The notes under the pieces were generated by a model that was given only the letters and a program-made list of their open reading frames with translations, had not been told where the DNA came from and searched no databases. Made by a program: the position numbers and the translations under genes. Below are positions 1 through 9,722 of a stretch of DNA of 60,880 bases, in pieces. Positions within the stretch are counted from its first letter, which is position 1. Each line of letters starts with the position of its first letter. The stretch is from Streptococcus suis. Lineage in GTDB: Bacteria; Bacillota; Bacilli; Lactobacillales; Streptococcaceae. Location of the stretch: NCBI RefSeq assembly GCF_019794555.1, contig NZ_JAIMEP010000011.1, forward strand, positions 1 through 60,880, given 5' to 3'.

Positions 1-2
1 CA

Positions 3-80
3 CATAGAGTACCTCGGGCAAGTATTACTTTGAACGGTGCCACCAGCACTCCAATTGGTCAACTCAAGAAATGGATCTAG
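3..80 (+). CDS. 3' end of an unidentified gene (partial)
   Basis: The only forward frame open from the window edge runs to a TAG at 78-80 and gives 25 residues ending in PIGQLKKWI. The other two forward frames stop within 33 bases. The fragment is too short to assign to a family. It could also be chance, because nothing upstream is visible. Confidence 0.3.
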   Translation, partial: HRVPRASITLNGATSTPIGQLKKWI

Positions 81-133
81 GACTTTGAGAAACTTTCCGA
101 GAGAAACTTGACACAAACTCAGGCTTTTTTCTT

Positions 134-163
134 ATGACAGTATGATGAAAAATATGGTATAAT
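134..163 (+). promoter_or_regulatory. rmlA promoter
   Basis: An extended -10 (TG-g-TATAAT, TATAAT at 158-163) lies 18 bases after ATGACA (134-139). The leader to the rmlA ATG is about 27 nt and carries a GGAAGG ribosome site. This promoter probably drives at least rmlA-rmlC and the next gene, which are joined by one-base overlaps. Confidence 0.75.
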
Positions 164-196
164 GAACTGATATTAATTGATGGAAGGTACTCTTAT

Positions 197-1066
197 ATGA
201 AAGGTATTATTCTGGCAGGTGGGTCTGGGACTCGTCTCTACCCATTGACACGCGCAGCTTCTAAGCAGCTGATGCCGATTTATGACAAACCAATGATTTA
301 TTACCCATTGTCAACACTCATGTTGGCTGGGATTAAAGAAATCTTAATTATTTCTACTCCTCAGGATCTACCACGTTTCAAAGACATGCTTGGTGATGGT
401 TCTGAATTGGGAATTTCTCTCTCTTATGCAGAACAACCAAGTCCAGACGGACTTGCACAAGCCTTCATTATCGGTGAAGAATTCATCGGTGATGACCATG
501 TGGCGCTTATCTTAGGGGATAACATTTACCATGGAAATGGCTTGACTAAGATGTTGCAACGTGCTGCAAGCAAAGAAAAGGGAGCGACTGTCTTCGGTTA
601 CCAAGTAAAAGACCCAGAACGCTTTGGTGTTGTTGAGTTTGACGCAGATATGAATGCTATCTCTATCGAAGAAAAACCAGAGAATCCAAAATCAAATTTT
701 GCGGTTACGGGTTTGTATTTCTATGACAATGATGTCGTTGAGATTGCGAAAAATATAAAACCATCTCCTCGCGGTGAATTGGAAATCACTGATGTAAACA
801 AGGCTTACTTAGATCGCGGTGATTTATCAGTTGAATTGATGGGACGTGGTTTTGCATGGTTGGACACTGGTACACATGAAAGTCTCTTAGAAGCAGCTCA
901 ATACATCGAAACAGTTCAACGTTTGCAAAACGTTCAAGTAGCAAACTTGGAAGAAATTGCCTACCGCATGGGCTACATCACAAAAGAACAAGTGTACGAA
1001 TTGGCACAGCCACTTAAGAAAAATGAATACGGACAATACTTGCTCCGTTTGATTGGAGAAGCTTAA
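197..1066 (+). CDS. rmlA: glucose-1-phosphate thymidylyltransferase RmlA
   Basis: The enzyme makes dTDP-glucose from dTTP and glucose-1-phosphate, the first step to dTDP-L-rhamnose in the cytoplasm. The 289-aa product has the nucleotide-binding signature [11 protein letters not shown] at residues 8-18 and the downstream [11 protein letters not shown] segment. The metal-binding part, LGDNIYHG, and EKPENPKS are also present, and the length is that of the family. A GGAAGG ribosome site precedes the ATG. The stop overlaps the rmlC start by one base (TAATG), so the two are translationally coupled. It feeds the rhamnan cluster further downstream. Confidence 0.96.
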   Translation: MKGIILAGGSGTRLYPLTRAASKQLMPIYDKPMIYYPLSTLMLAGIKEILIISTPQDLPRFKDMLGDGSELGISLSYAEQPSPDGLAQAFIIGEEFIGDDHVALILGDNIYHGNGLTKMLQRAASKEKGATVFGYQVKDPERFGVVEFDADMNAISIEEKPENPKSNFAVTGLYFYDNDVVEIAKNIKPSPRGELEITDVNKAYLDRGDLSVELMGRGFAWLDTGTHESLLEAAQYIETVQRLQNVQVANLEEIAYRMGYITKEQVYELAQPLKKNEYGQYLLRLIGEA

Positions 1067-1659
1067 TGACAGAAAACTTTTTCGGTAAAACACTCGCAGC
1101 CCGTCCAGTTGAAGGCATTCCAGGGATGTTAGAATTTGACATTCCAGTTCATGGCGACAACCGTGGCTGGTTCAAGGAGAACTTCCAAAAGGAAAAAATG
1201 TTGCCACTCGGCTTCCCAGAAAGCTTCTTTGCAGAAGGAAAATTACAAAATAATGTTTCCTTCTCCCGCAAAAACGTTCTTCGTGGTCTTCACGCTGAGC
1301 CTTGGGATAAATACATCTCTGTGGCGGACGGTGGTAAGGTCTTGGGAACTTGGGTCGATCTTCGAGAGGGTGAGACTTTTGGGAATACCTACCAAACCGT
1401 TATAGATGCTTCTAAAGGGATCTTTGTTCCACGTGGCGTAGCCAATGGTTTCCAAGTCTTATCAGACTTTGTATCATACAGTTACTTGGTTAATGACTAT
1501 TGGGCATTGGAACTCAAACCGAAGTATGCCTTTGTCAATTACGCAGACCCTAGTCTCGACATCAAGTGGGAAAACCTAGAAGAAGCAGAAGTCTCAGAAG
1601 CAGATAAAAACCACCCACTCCTCAAGGACGTCAAGCCTTTGAGAAAAGAGGACCTCTAA
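1066..1659 (+). CDS. rmlC: dTDP-4-dehydrorhamnose 3,5-epimerase RmlC
   Basis: RmlC epimerises C3 and C5 of dTDP-4-keto-6-deoxyglucose in the dTDP-rhamnose pathway. The 197-aa cupin shows the family sequence NNVSFSRKNVLRGLHAEPWDKY, with the catalytic-type His in RGLH, and the later FVPRGVANGFQVLSD segment. It has the streptococcal RmlC form, slightly longer than the enterobacterial enzyme. It starts on the last base of rmlA and ends on the first base of the next ATG (TAATG at 1657-1661), so three genes are tightly coupled. Confidence 0.95.
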   Translation: MTENFFGKTLAARPVEGIPGMLEFDIPVHGDNRGWFKENFQKEKMLPLGFPESFFAEGKLQNNVSFSRKNVLRGLHAEPWDKYISVADGGKVLGTWVDLREGETFGNTYQTVIDASKGIFVPRGVANGFQVLSDFVSYSYLVNDYWALELKPKYAFVNYADPSLDIKWENLEEAEVSEADKNHPLLKDVKPLRKEDL

Positions 1660-2144
1660 TGTTTGAAGCCTTTTTGGAAATAGCAGAGCAGTTAAACAAG
1701 TTAGGAATCACTCCCTTGTTAATGGGCTCAGTTGGTTTGGAAAGGCGGACAGGACGAGATTGGCAGGCAAGGGACCTTGATATTCATGTTCCTAGTGATC
1801 CACGTGGCTGGGAAGCCCCAGACGATGAACGGATTTATCAGGCGGACGCCTTGATTTCTATGATGAACCAACTAGGATATGTCCTGGTTGACCGTCATGA
1901 ACATGAATTTCATAAAGATGGCTTATCTGTTGAATTCGGAGGCCTACATTCACTGCCTGAATTTGCTGGTGTAGAGCTAGAAGATTTGGAAGAACTAGAA
2001 ACAGCAGGTGTTCGCTATTACCTACCGACACTTGAACAATACCTGAAAATCTATCAAGCCTCTTCAAAAGATTCCTACCGAGCAGAAAATAACAATCAAA
2101 AAGACTTTACCAAGATTGCTTACTTGGAAGAAGTATTGAAGTAG
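1659..2144 (+). CDS. small nucleotidyltransferase-fold protein in the rml operon
   Basis: The 161-aa product is of unproven function. Residues 21-45 read LLMGSVGLERRTGR...DLDIHVP, which resembles the GS...DxD core of minimal nucleotidyltransferases, followed by an acidic helical region. The first acidic pair is DLD; a third acid may be the Glu in LSVEFGG. It has no signal peptide or membrane segment. It overlaps rmlC by one base, so it is co-made with dTDP-rhamnose enzymes, but nothing in the sequence shows a role in that pathway. Some databases label such proteins phosphoribosylanthranilate isomerase; I see no TIM-barrel sequence to support that. Confidence 0.75.
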   Translation: MFEAFLEIAEQLNKLGITPLLMGSVGLERRTGRDWQARDLDIHVPSDPRGWEAPDDERIYQADALISMMNQLGYVLVDRHEHEFHKDGLSVEFGGLHSLPEFAGVELEDLEELETAGVRYYLPTLEQYLKIYQASSKDSYRAENNNQKDFTKIAYLEEVLK

Positions 2145-3389
<1,245 letters not shown>

Positions 3390-3441
3390 GAAATGGAAGG
3401 CTGGGCTTTTGTCCAAGCCTTTCTTAAAATAAGGAGTAGAC

Positions 3442-4293
3442 ATGATTTTAATAACAGGTGCAAATGGTCAGTTGGGTACAGAATTGCGTTATCTCTTGGA
3501 TGAGCGTGGTGTTGAGTATGTTGCCGCTGACGTAGCAGAAATGGACATAACGGATGCGGAAAAGGTTGATGCCTTCTTTGCGGAAGTAAAGCCAACGGTT
3601 GTATACCACTGTGCTGCTTATACAGCAGTTGATATGGCTGAAGATGAAGGCAAGGAGCTAAACTACAAGATTAATGTAACAGGCTCTGAGAATGTTGCCA
3701 AGGCAGCAGCTAAATACGGTGCGACCCTTGTCTATATCTCAACAGACTATGTCTTCAACGGTGAGTTGCCGGTAGGTCAAGAATGGCAAGTAGATGATCA
3801 ACCAGATCCTCAATCTGAATACGGTCGTACCAAGCGCTTGGGTGAGGAAGCAGTTGAGAAGTTTGCAGACAAGTTCTACACTGTTCGTACGGCTTGGGTC
3901 TTTGGTAACTATGGCAAAAACTTTGTTTTCACCATGCAAAACCTGGCCGCGACACGAGACACATTAACAGTAGTCAATGACCAACATGGCCGTCCAACCT
4001 GGACACGTACTCTTGCAGAATTTATGGTATACTTAGTGGACACTAAGCAAGCATTTGGCTACTATCATTTGTCAAACGATGCGGCAGAAGATACGACTTG
4101 GTTTGACTTTGCGACAGAGATCCTCAAGGATACCAACACTAAGGTATTGCCAGTGGATTCTAGCCAGTTCCCAGCCAAGGCTAAGCGTCCTTTCAACTCA
4201 ACCATGAGCTTGGATAAGGCAAAGGCGACAGGATTTGTCATCCCGACATGGCAAGAAGCCTTGGAAGAGTTTTATAAGCAAGGGAAACAGTAG
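3442..4293 (+). CDS. rmlD: dTDP-4-dehydrorhamnose reductase RmlD
   Basis: RmlD carries out the last reduction to dTDP-L-rhamnose. The 283-aa protein begins with the nucleotide-binding motif ITGANGQLGTEL (residues 4-15) and has the STDYVFNG and YGRTKRLGE (YxxxK) segments. It is 52 bases behind rmlB with its own AAGGAG ribosome site. This is the GacA/RmlD enzyme of streptococcal rhamnan synthesis. A terminator follows, which separates the rml genes from the cell-wall hydrolase. Confidence 0.96.
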   Translation: MILITGANGQLGTELRYLLDERGVEYVAADVAEMDITDAEKVDAFFAEVKPTVVYHCAAYTAVDMAEDEGKELNYKINVTGSENVAKAAAKYGATLVYISTDYVFNGELPVGQEWQVDDQPDPQSEYGRTKRLGEEAVEKFADKFYTVRTAWVFGNYGKNFVFTMQNLAATRDTLTVVNDQHGRPTWTRTLAEFMVYLVDTKQAFGYYHLSNDAAEDTTWFDFATEILKDTNTKVLPVDSSQFPAKAKRPFNSTMSLDKAKATGFVIPTWQEALEEFYKQGKQ

Positions 4294-4329
4294 AAATTGT
4301 AGTCGATTAATTAATTCAAATTATTTTGG

Positions 4330-4359
4330 CGATTCTCAAAAATCTGGGAATCGTTTTTT
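4330..4359 (+). terminator. terminator after rmlD
   Basis: CGATTCTCA (4330-4338) pairs with TGGGAATCG (4345-4353), with one wobble, and six T follow. Confidence 0.85.
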
Positions 4360-4432
4360 CTGTACAATATATGAAGGTGATCAGTCTTTGGATATGTTTT
4401 TCCGAATGAAAATAAGAAAAATTTGAAGAATT

Positions 4433-4462
4433 TTGTTCATATTTTGAAATCTATGCTATAAT
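4433..4462 (+). promoter_or_regulatory. promoter of the cell-wall hydrolase gene
   Basis: TATAAT at 4457-4462 with an upstream TG (extended -10) lies 18 bases after TTGTTC (4433-4438). The leader is long, about 90 nt, to the ATT GAGGAGGAAA GTG start region. Confidence 0.65.
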
Positions 4463-4556
4463 TTAAGTTGCAGATTGTATTTTTAATATATGTTTAAGAT
4501 AAATCGTAAAATGCAGTTGAGTCTATTATTTTAGTAACTATATTGAGGAGGAAAAT

Positions 4557-7500
4557 GTGAAAAAGAGAACAATATTCTTTTTATCTGTATGTGCAATGAC
4601 TTTGAGCGGTTATGTTGTGCAAGCGGATAGTTTAGAGGCTCCCAGTCAGTTAGTTAGTGTGCCTAGTCTTCCTAATACAGGTGGCCAATTGTCTGTTGTT
4701 GAAGAAGCTGGCCAAATGAAAGCAGTTCTTTCTAACGTCACTGGAGAAATTGTTGGCGTCACAGGTCAATTTAAATCGGCATCAAATGCTGGTAAAGCAG
4801 TAGCATTTACTATTGATGCTCAGGGGCAATATGTTGCTTATTTAGACCGAACAAGTTTTTCTGATGAAGACCAGGCATTTACTTTGGCTTTGGTTGTCAA
4901 TCTGGTGGATGGCAGTTCACATGCTATGAGTGACTATCATTTCACCTGGTCAAAAGAAGCTGAAACACAACAGAGTTCAAGCGATGTAAACACAATTGAA
5001 ACATCAGCAACAGCACAGACTGTGGATTCAACATCTTCGACATCTACTAATGACTCTAATGAAACCAGTGATTCAAGTTCTACAACGACTTCATCATCAA
5101 CAGAAGTAAGTAGCACAACGCTAACAGAGGTATCGACTAATCCTTCTGAAGAGGTAATATCATCCAATGATTCTTTGGCAAAGAAGATTGCTAATACTGT
5201 TTCAGACGGCTCATATCAGGCGGAACCGAGCAGTGTTCAGTCTTCAAGTTCTATTGGTACACAGTTGCGATCTGCGTCACTTATGAGAGTTGCAACAAGC
5301 TCAAGTACGTCTTCACAATCGTCGGCCCAAACAAACACTAGTTCATCTTCGGCTGATTCGACAGTTACTAAAGTTGTCCAAAAAGACCAACTGCTAGAAA
5401 TTAAGTATACTCGTCCGATTAACAATGGTGAAGTTATTAAATTTGCAGTTTGGTCAGAAAAAAATTCTCAAGATGACATTATTTGGTATAATGCAGACCA
5501 AACTGGTGCAGCTTATGCAGACTTGAGAAAGCATCGTGACTACGGTAAATATCAGATTCATACTTACGCAAACCGTAATGGTAAGATGGTTTATTTGGAT
5601 GAACTGTCAATAGATGTAAAAGTTGAAGGATCAATTTCTGTTTCTAATGTAAATGCAACATCTGGAACTTTTGATGTAAACATCACAAATGTATCGGCAC
5701 CGCGCGGTTTGGACAAGGTATATGTTCCTACATGGACAGAATCAGGGGGGCAGGATGATATTAAATGGTATGAAGCCAGTCGTCAATCTGATGGAAGTTA
5801 TAAATTGACAGTAAATAAAAGAAATCATAAAGATGGCCTTGGTGATTACAATTTACACTTATATTATCGAGATGGTGATGGAAATTTAGTATACATAGCT
5901 GAAACTGTTGCTCAGTTACCTGCTAATAAAGTCTCAGGAACTTTGGTTGTTTCTGACGTGGATTCAAAAAATGGCAGTTTTAAGATCCGTGTTAAAAATA
6001 TTTCGTTGCCAAAAAGTGTGAATAAGGTACTTATTCCGACTTGGACAGAGTCTGGAGGTCAGGATGACATTAAATGGTATGAGGCACTTCGTCAGTCGGA
6101 TGGTAGTTATCATATCAATGTAAATAATTCAAATCATAAATTCGAAACAGGCAACTACAATTTACATTTGTATTATAAAAACAATGATGGTGTTTTGCAA
6201 TATGTAACAGAGACTGTAGTAAATTTACCAAGTCAAAAATTATCGGGTAAAGTCTCAGTGTCTGATATAAATGCTCAGGATGGTAGTTTTAGTGTAAAGA
6301 TTACAAATGTAGGATCTCCTAAAGGTTTGAATCAGGTTTTAGTTCCAATTTGGACAGAGTCTGGAGGTCAGGATGATATCAAGTGGTATGAAGGTAGACG
6401 ACAAACAGACGGTAGTTATCTCGTAAGAGTTAATAAAGCGCAACATAAAAACCAAACAGGTAAATATAATATTCATGTATATTATCGAGGTCAAGATGGA
6501 AATTTATCCTATGTTGACGAAACTGTCTTAAATTTACCTGAGTCAAAAAGTTATGGCAATATTTCAATTGTAGAAAAAGACGAAATTAAGGGGAGTTTTA
6601 AAGTTCGAATTACGGATATAATTGCGCCCAATACATTAAGTCAGGTTCTTATTCCAACTTGGACAGAGTCTGGAGGTCAGGATGATATCAAGTGGTATGA
6701 AGCCAGTCGTCAGTCTGATGGAAGTTATCTGATTACTGTAAATAAAAATCAACATAAATTTGAAACAGGAACTTACAATATTCACGTCTATTATCGTGAT
6801 ACTAAAGGTAACTTAACATTTGCGGGAGAAACTATTACTAAATTAGCATCCTCGAAATCCTCAGGGAACCTTTCTGTCTCATCTTTAGATGCAAAAAGTG
6901 GAACTTTCAGTCTAAAAGTGTCAAATATAGTTGCTTCTCCGACCTTAACTGGAGTCGAAGTAGTTGTTTCAAATCAATCAAACGGCAGTAATAAAAAGTC
7001 GTATTTTGCTACAATACAAAATGATGGAAGTTACTTTGTTAAAGTGGATAAAAAGAATCATAATAATTTTAATGGTAAATATCAAGTCTCTGTTTACTTC
7101 GTATATGCTGATTACAAAGATTATATAGATTCTACTGTTGTGAATCTGCCATCATCTCGTTCTTATACAATCTACATTGACCCAGGACATGGTGGTGTAG
7201 ATCCAGGCGCAACATATGGTGGAATTCAGGAGAAAAATTTAGCCATGTCTGTTGCCAACAAATTGAAAAACAATTTGATTCAAATGGGTTATCAGGTTTT
7301 AATGACCCGTACAGCAGATTATAATGTTGATTTCAAAACTGAGCGCTCTCGAATGGCTAATCAAAGTAATGCTGACTTATTTATTAGTATTCACTTTAAT
7401 GCTACTGGACTTGGTACAACAAAAACTAGTGGAATTGAAACCTATTGGTATCAATATGATCCGGAGTATCAACCTAAGATAAACAAAGATAAACACAATG

Positions 7501-7772
7501 ACCCAACTCGTTTAGCAGAGAGTGAAATACTTGCTAAACAAGTTCAATCCAGTTTGATTAGCGAGACAGGAGCAGTTAACCGGGGAGTTCGGAGAGAGAC
7601 CTTCGCAGTTCTACGCGAAACAGCTATTCCTGCTATTTTAGTTGAATTAGGATTTATGGATAATCCTACTGAATTACAAACGATAAAACAAGATTCTTAT
7701 CATACAAAATTAGCTAAAGCTCTAGCTGAGGGAATTGACAATTGGTATGGTGCTGTCGGGGGAAAGTGGTAA
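4557..7772 (+). CDS. secreted N-acetylmuramoyl-L-alanine amidase with tandem repeats
   Basis: The GTG-started product of 1071 aa is a secreted peptidoglycan hydrolase. Residues 1-23 form a signal peptide ending VVQA. A Ser/Thr-rich linker covers roughly 135-275. Residues about 280-862 are GBS Bsp-like repeats, each carrying WTESGGQDDIKWYE. An Amidase_3 domain follows from about 871 with all zinc and catalytic residues: His878 (DPGHGG), Glu892, His946 (SIHFNA) and Glu1030 (VELGFMDNP). The frame ends at GKW-stop just after a G5 tract, and a glucosaminidase domain continues in another frame, so the full enzyme was probably bifunctional and about 1250 aa. No LPXTG motif is seen; the repeats may hold it to the wall. 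Confidence 0.88.
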   Translation: MKKRTIFFLSVCAMTLSGYVVQADSLEAPSQLVSVPSLPNTGGQLSVVEEAGQMKAVLSNVTGEIVGVTGQFKSASNAGKAVAFTIDAQGQYVAYLDRTSFSDEDQAFTLALVVNLVDGSSHAMSDYHFTWSKEAETQQSSSDVNTIETSATAQTVDSTSSTSTNDSNETSDSSSTTTSSSTEVSSTTLTEVSTNPSEEVISSNDSLAKKIANTVSDGSYQAEPSSVQSSSSIGTQLRSASLMRVATSSSTSSQSSAQTNTSSSSADSTVTKVVQKDQLLEIKYTRPINNGEVIKFAVWSEKNSQDDIIWYNADQTGAAYADLRKHRDYGKYQIHTYANRNGKMVYLDELSIDVKVEGSISVSNVNATSGTFDVNITNVSAPRGLDKVYVPTWTESGGQDDIKWYEASRQSDGSYKLTVNKRNHKDGLGDYNLHLYYRDGDGNLVYIAETVAQLPANKVSGTLVVSDVDSKNGSFKIRVKNISLPKSVNKVLIPTWTESGGQDDIKWYEALRQSDGSYHINVNNSNHKFETGNYNLHLYYKNNDGVLQYVTETVVNLPSQKLSGKVSVSDINAQDGSFSVKITNVGSPKGLNQVLVPIWTESGGQDDIKWYEGRRQTDGSYLVRVNKAQHKNQTGKYNIHVYYRGQDGNLSYVDETVLNLPESKSYGNISIVEKDEIKGSFKVRITDIIAPNTLSQVLIPTWTESGGQDDIKWYEASRQSDGSYLITVNKNQHKFETGTYNIHVYYRDTKGNLTFAGETITKLASSKSSGNLSVSSLDAKSGTFSLKVSNIVASPTLTGVEVVVSNQSNGSNKKSYFATIQNDGSYFVKVDKKNHNNFNGKYQVSVYFVYADYKDYIDSTVVNLPSSRSYTIYIDPGHGGVDPGATYGGIQEKNLAMSVANKLKNNLIQMGYQVLMTRTADYNVDFKTERSRMANQSNADLFISIHFNATGLGTTKTSGIETYWYQYDPEYQPKINKDKHNDPTRLAESEILAKQVQSSLISETGAVNRGVRRETFAVLRETAIPAILVELGFMDNPTELQTIKQDSYHTKLAKALAEGIDNWYGAVGGKW
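5628..6863 (+). repeat. four tandem 309-bp repeats inside the amidase gene
   Basis: Units begin at 5628, 5937, 6246 and 6555, a spacing of exactly 309 bp (103 residues). A fifth, diverged unit starts at 6864. Each unit opens with a Gly-x-hydrophobic-Ser/Val strand and carries WTESGGQDDIKWYE. The 43-bp core at 6351-6393 is identical to 6660-6702. Such repeats can expand or contract by recombination. Confidence 0.85.
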
Positions 7773-8323
7773 AATCTGAGCAAGCAAGTCAAACACAATT
7801 GAGAAGTGCTGGTACTACTAATAGTAATACTGCAGAATCAGGGCTTGTTCAGATGACAACTGCTCAGAAGCAATTCTTTGATAAGATTTTACCAACAGTT
7901 CAGCAAGTTTCGCAGAAAAAAGGGATTGTTACGAGTGTCATGTTAGCTCAAACAATTTTAGAAAGTGCTTGGGGAACATCTCAATTAGCTACGAATGCCA
8001 ATAATATATTTGGGATTAAGGCTGATACGACTTGGAATGGTAATAGTTACACCGTTTCCACAAAAGAAGTTGGGAATGGTAAAACGGTGACTGTTGAAAG
8101 AAAATTCCGTGCCTACAAAACAATTTTTGAAAGCATAACTGACTATGGTAACTTTTTTACATCAACTCCATGGAGAACAAAAAACTATGCTAAATTTTTA
8201 GAAGCGAAGGATTACCAATCAGCGGTAAGCAATCTCCAAGCTTCAGGTTATGCAACGGATCCAATATATGCTGAAAAACTAATATCATTAATACAGAGAT
8301 ATAGATTATATCAGTATGATTGA
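7742..8323 (+). CDS. glucosaminidase domain, frameshifted 3' part of the hydrolase gene
   Basis: This frame carries a FlgJ/LytG-type glucosaminidase domain that cleaves the glycan strand. Its catalytic Glu is in TILESAWG and the family segment NNIFGIKAD follows. Its only upstream starts are a TTG at 7742, inside the amidase frame and without a ribosome site, and an internal ATG at 7853. The first residues read GKVVKSEQAS in frame with the lost continuation of the amidase, so it most likely became detached by a one-base change in the G tract at 7758-7762. It would lack a signal peptide if translated alone, so it is probably inactive unless the tract slips. Confidence 0.8.
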   Translation: MVWCCRGKVVKSEQASQTQLRSAGTTNSNTAESGLVQMTTAQKQFFDKILPTVQQVSQKKGIVTSVMLAQTILESAWGTSQLATNANNIFGIKADTTWNGNSYTVSTKEVGNGKTVTVERKFRAYKTIFESITDYGNFFTSTPWRTKNYAKFLEAKDYQSAVSNLQASGYATDPIYAEKLISLIQRYRLYQYD

Positions 8324-8360
8324 TGTATATTAGCTTAATCCTAAAAGTTTCAACTGTACA

Positions 8361-8404
8361 AAAAGATTCTAGAAGGTAGTCAAGTCCTACTAGAATCTTT
8401 TTTT
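8361..8404 (+). terminator. terminator after the hydrolase gene
   Basis: AAAGATTCTAG (from 8362) pairs with CTAGAATCTTT (8390-8400), and the T run continues to 8404. Confidence 0.85.
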
Positions 8405-8511
8405 GATTAGCCACTATACTGTGAAAGTGACATAGGTTTTTCATAACTGTAAATGCATAGAATATATAATGATATATTTAAACCTTACATTCTGCAAAAC
8501 AACAGGTAGAA

Positions 8512-8542
8512 TTGAGAAAATTAATCTAAAAAATGGTATAAT
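8512..8542 (+). promoter_or_regulatory. promoter of the rhamnan assembly operon
   Basis: Extended -10 TGGTATAAT (TATAAT 8537-8542) with a weak -35, TTGAGA, at 8512-8517 (19-base spacing). It is the only clear promoter seen before the tightly packed genes from 8574 to 16779. Confidence 0.65.
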
Positions 8543-8573
8543 GAAAAGAACTGCTATTTGATGGAGAGGATTC

Positions 8574-9722
8574 ATGAAACACGTTTTTATTATCGGTAGT
8601 CGTGGACTGCCAGCGAAATATGGTGGCTTTGAGACCTTTGTCCAACAATTGGTCAGCCATCAGGAATCTGAGGAGATTCAGTATCATGTAGCGTGCTTGT
8701 CTGATACAAGTCATCATCAACATTCAACCTACCTGGGGGCAGATTGCTTTACCATTAATCCACCAAAATTTGGACCAGCTCGCGTGATTGCTTATGATAT
8801 GATGGCAATTTCATATGCCCTTAAAATCATTAAGGAACAGCAGATAGAGCGACCTATTTTCTATATCTTGGGAAATACCATAGGTGGCTTCATAGTACCT
8901 TTTGCAAAAATGATTCACTCTGTTGGTGGTACTTTACTTGTCAATCCGGATGGTTTGGAGTGGAAACGTGCAAAATGGGCTAAACCAGTTCAACATTATC
9001 TAAAATTTTCTGAGAAAATGATGGTCTATTATGCGGATTTGATTGTCGCTGACAATGAAGGTATCGAAGATTACCTTCAGTCTGAATACTCGGCTACAAA
9101 TACAACTTTTATAGCATATGGTACAGATTTAACATCGACAACTCTGACGAACGAATCAGAGAAGGTTCGTCACTATTTTGAAAAGTGGGAAATAAAAGAG
9201 AAAGAATATTACCTGATAGTTGGTCGCTTTGTTCCAGAAAATAATTATGTAACAGCTATCAAGGAATTTATGGCCAGCAAGACAAAACGCGATTTGGTCA
9301 TTGTAGCCAATCATGAAGGCTCTGCTTATTTCCAACAGCTCAAAGAAGAGACAGATTTTGCATCTGATCCACGTATCAAATTTGTTGGAACAGTGTACGA
9401 TCAAGAACTACTTAAGTATCTTCGACAGGAGTGTCGTGCCTATATCCATGGACATGAAGTAGGTGGAACAAATCCTGGTCTACTCGAGGCCTTGGCACAA
9501 ACCAATGAAAATTTGGTTTTGGGTGTTGATTTTAATAAAAAAGTTGCCCTGCAAGGTGCTCGTTATTGGAGTAAAGATGGAGGAGATTTGGCTCATTTGA
9601 TTGATCAAATAGATGGACAAGCGGAATCCATTGAGCTTGGAAAAGCTGCAAAACAACACATGCAAGATGCCTATACATGGGAAAAAATCGCACGTGAGTA
9701 CGAGGAATTATTTTTACGATGA
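8574..9722 (+). CDS. rgpA: rhamnosyltransferase RgpA/GacB type (first rhamnose of the rhamnan)
   Basis: The 382-aa protein begins FIIGSRGLPAKYGGFETF, the N-terminal signature of the DUF1972 glycosyltransferases that include RgpA, GacB and Cps2T. In that family the enzyme adds a beta-1,4-linked rhamnose to polyprenyl-PP-GlcNAc at the inner membrane face. The GT-B C-terminal half shows IVGRFVPENN and the HGHEVGGTNPGLLEALA nucleotide-sugar segment. GAGAGG precedes the ATG. The stop overlaps the next start (ATGA, 9719-9722). Confidence 0.9.
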   Translation: MKHVFIIGSRGLPAKYGGFETFVQQLVSHQESEEIQYHVACLSDTSHHQHSTYLGADCFTINPPKFGPARVIAYDMMAISYALKIIKEQQIERPIFYILGNTIGGFIVPFAKMIHSVGGTLLVNPDGLEWKRAKWAKPVQHYLKFSEKMMVYYADLIVADNEGIEDYLQSEYSATNTTFIAYGTDLTSTTLTNESEKVRHYFEKWEIKEKEYYLIVGRFVPENNYVTAIKEFMASKTKRDLVIVANHEGSAYFQQLKEETDFASDPRIKFVGTVYDQELLKYLRQECRAYIHGHEVGGTNPGLLEALAQTNENLVLGVDFNKKVALQGARYWSKDGGDLAHLIDQIDGQAESIELGKAAKQHMQDAYTWEKIAREYEELFLR

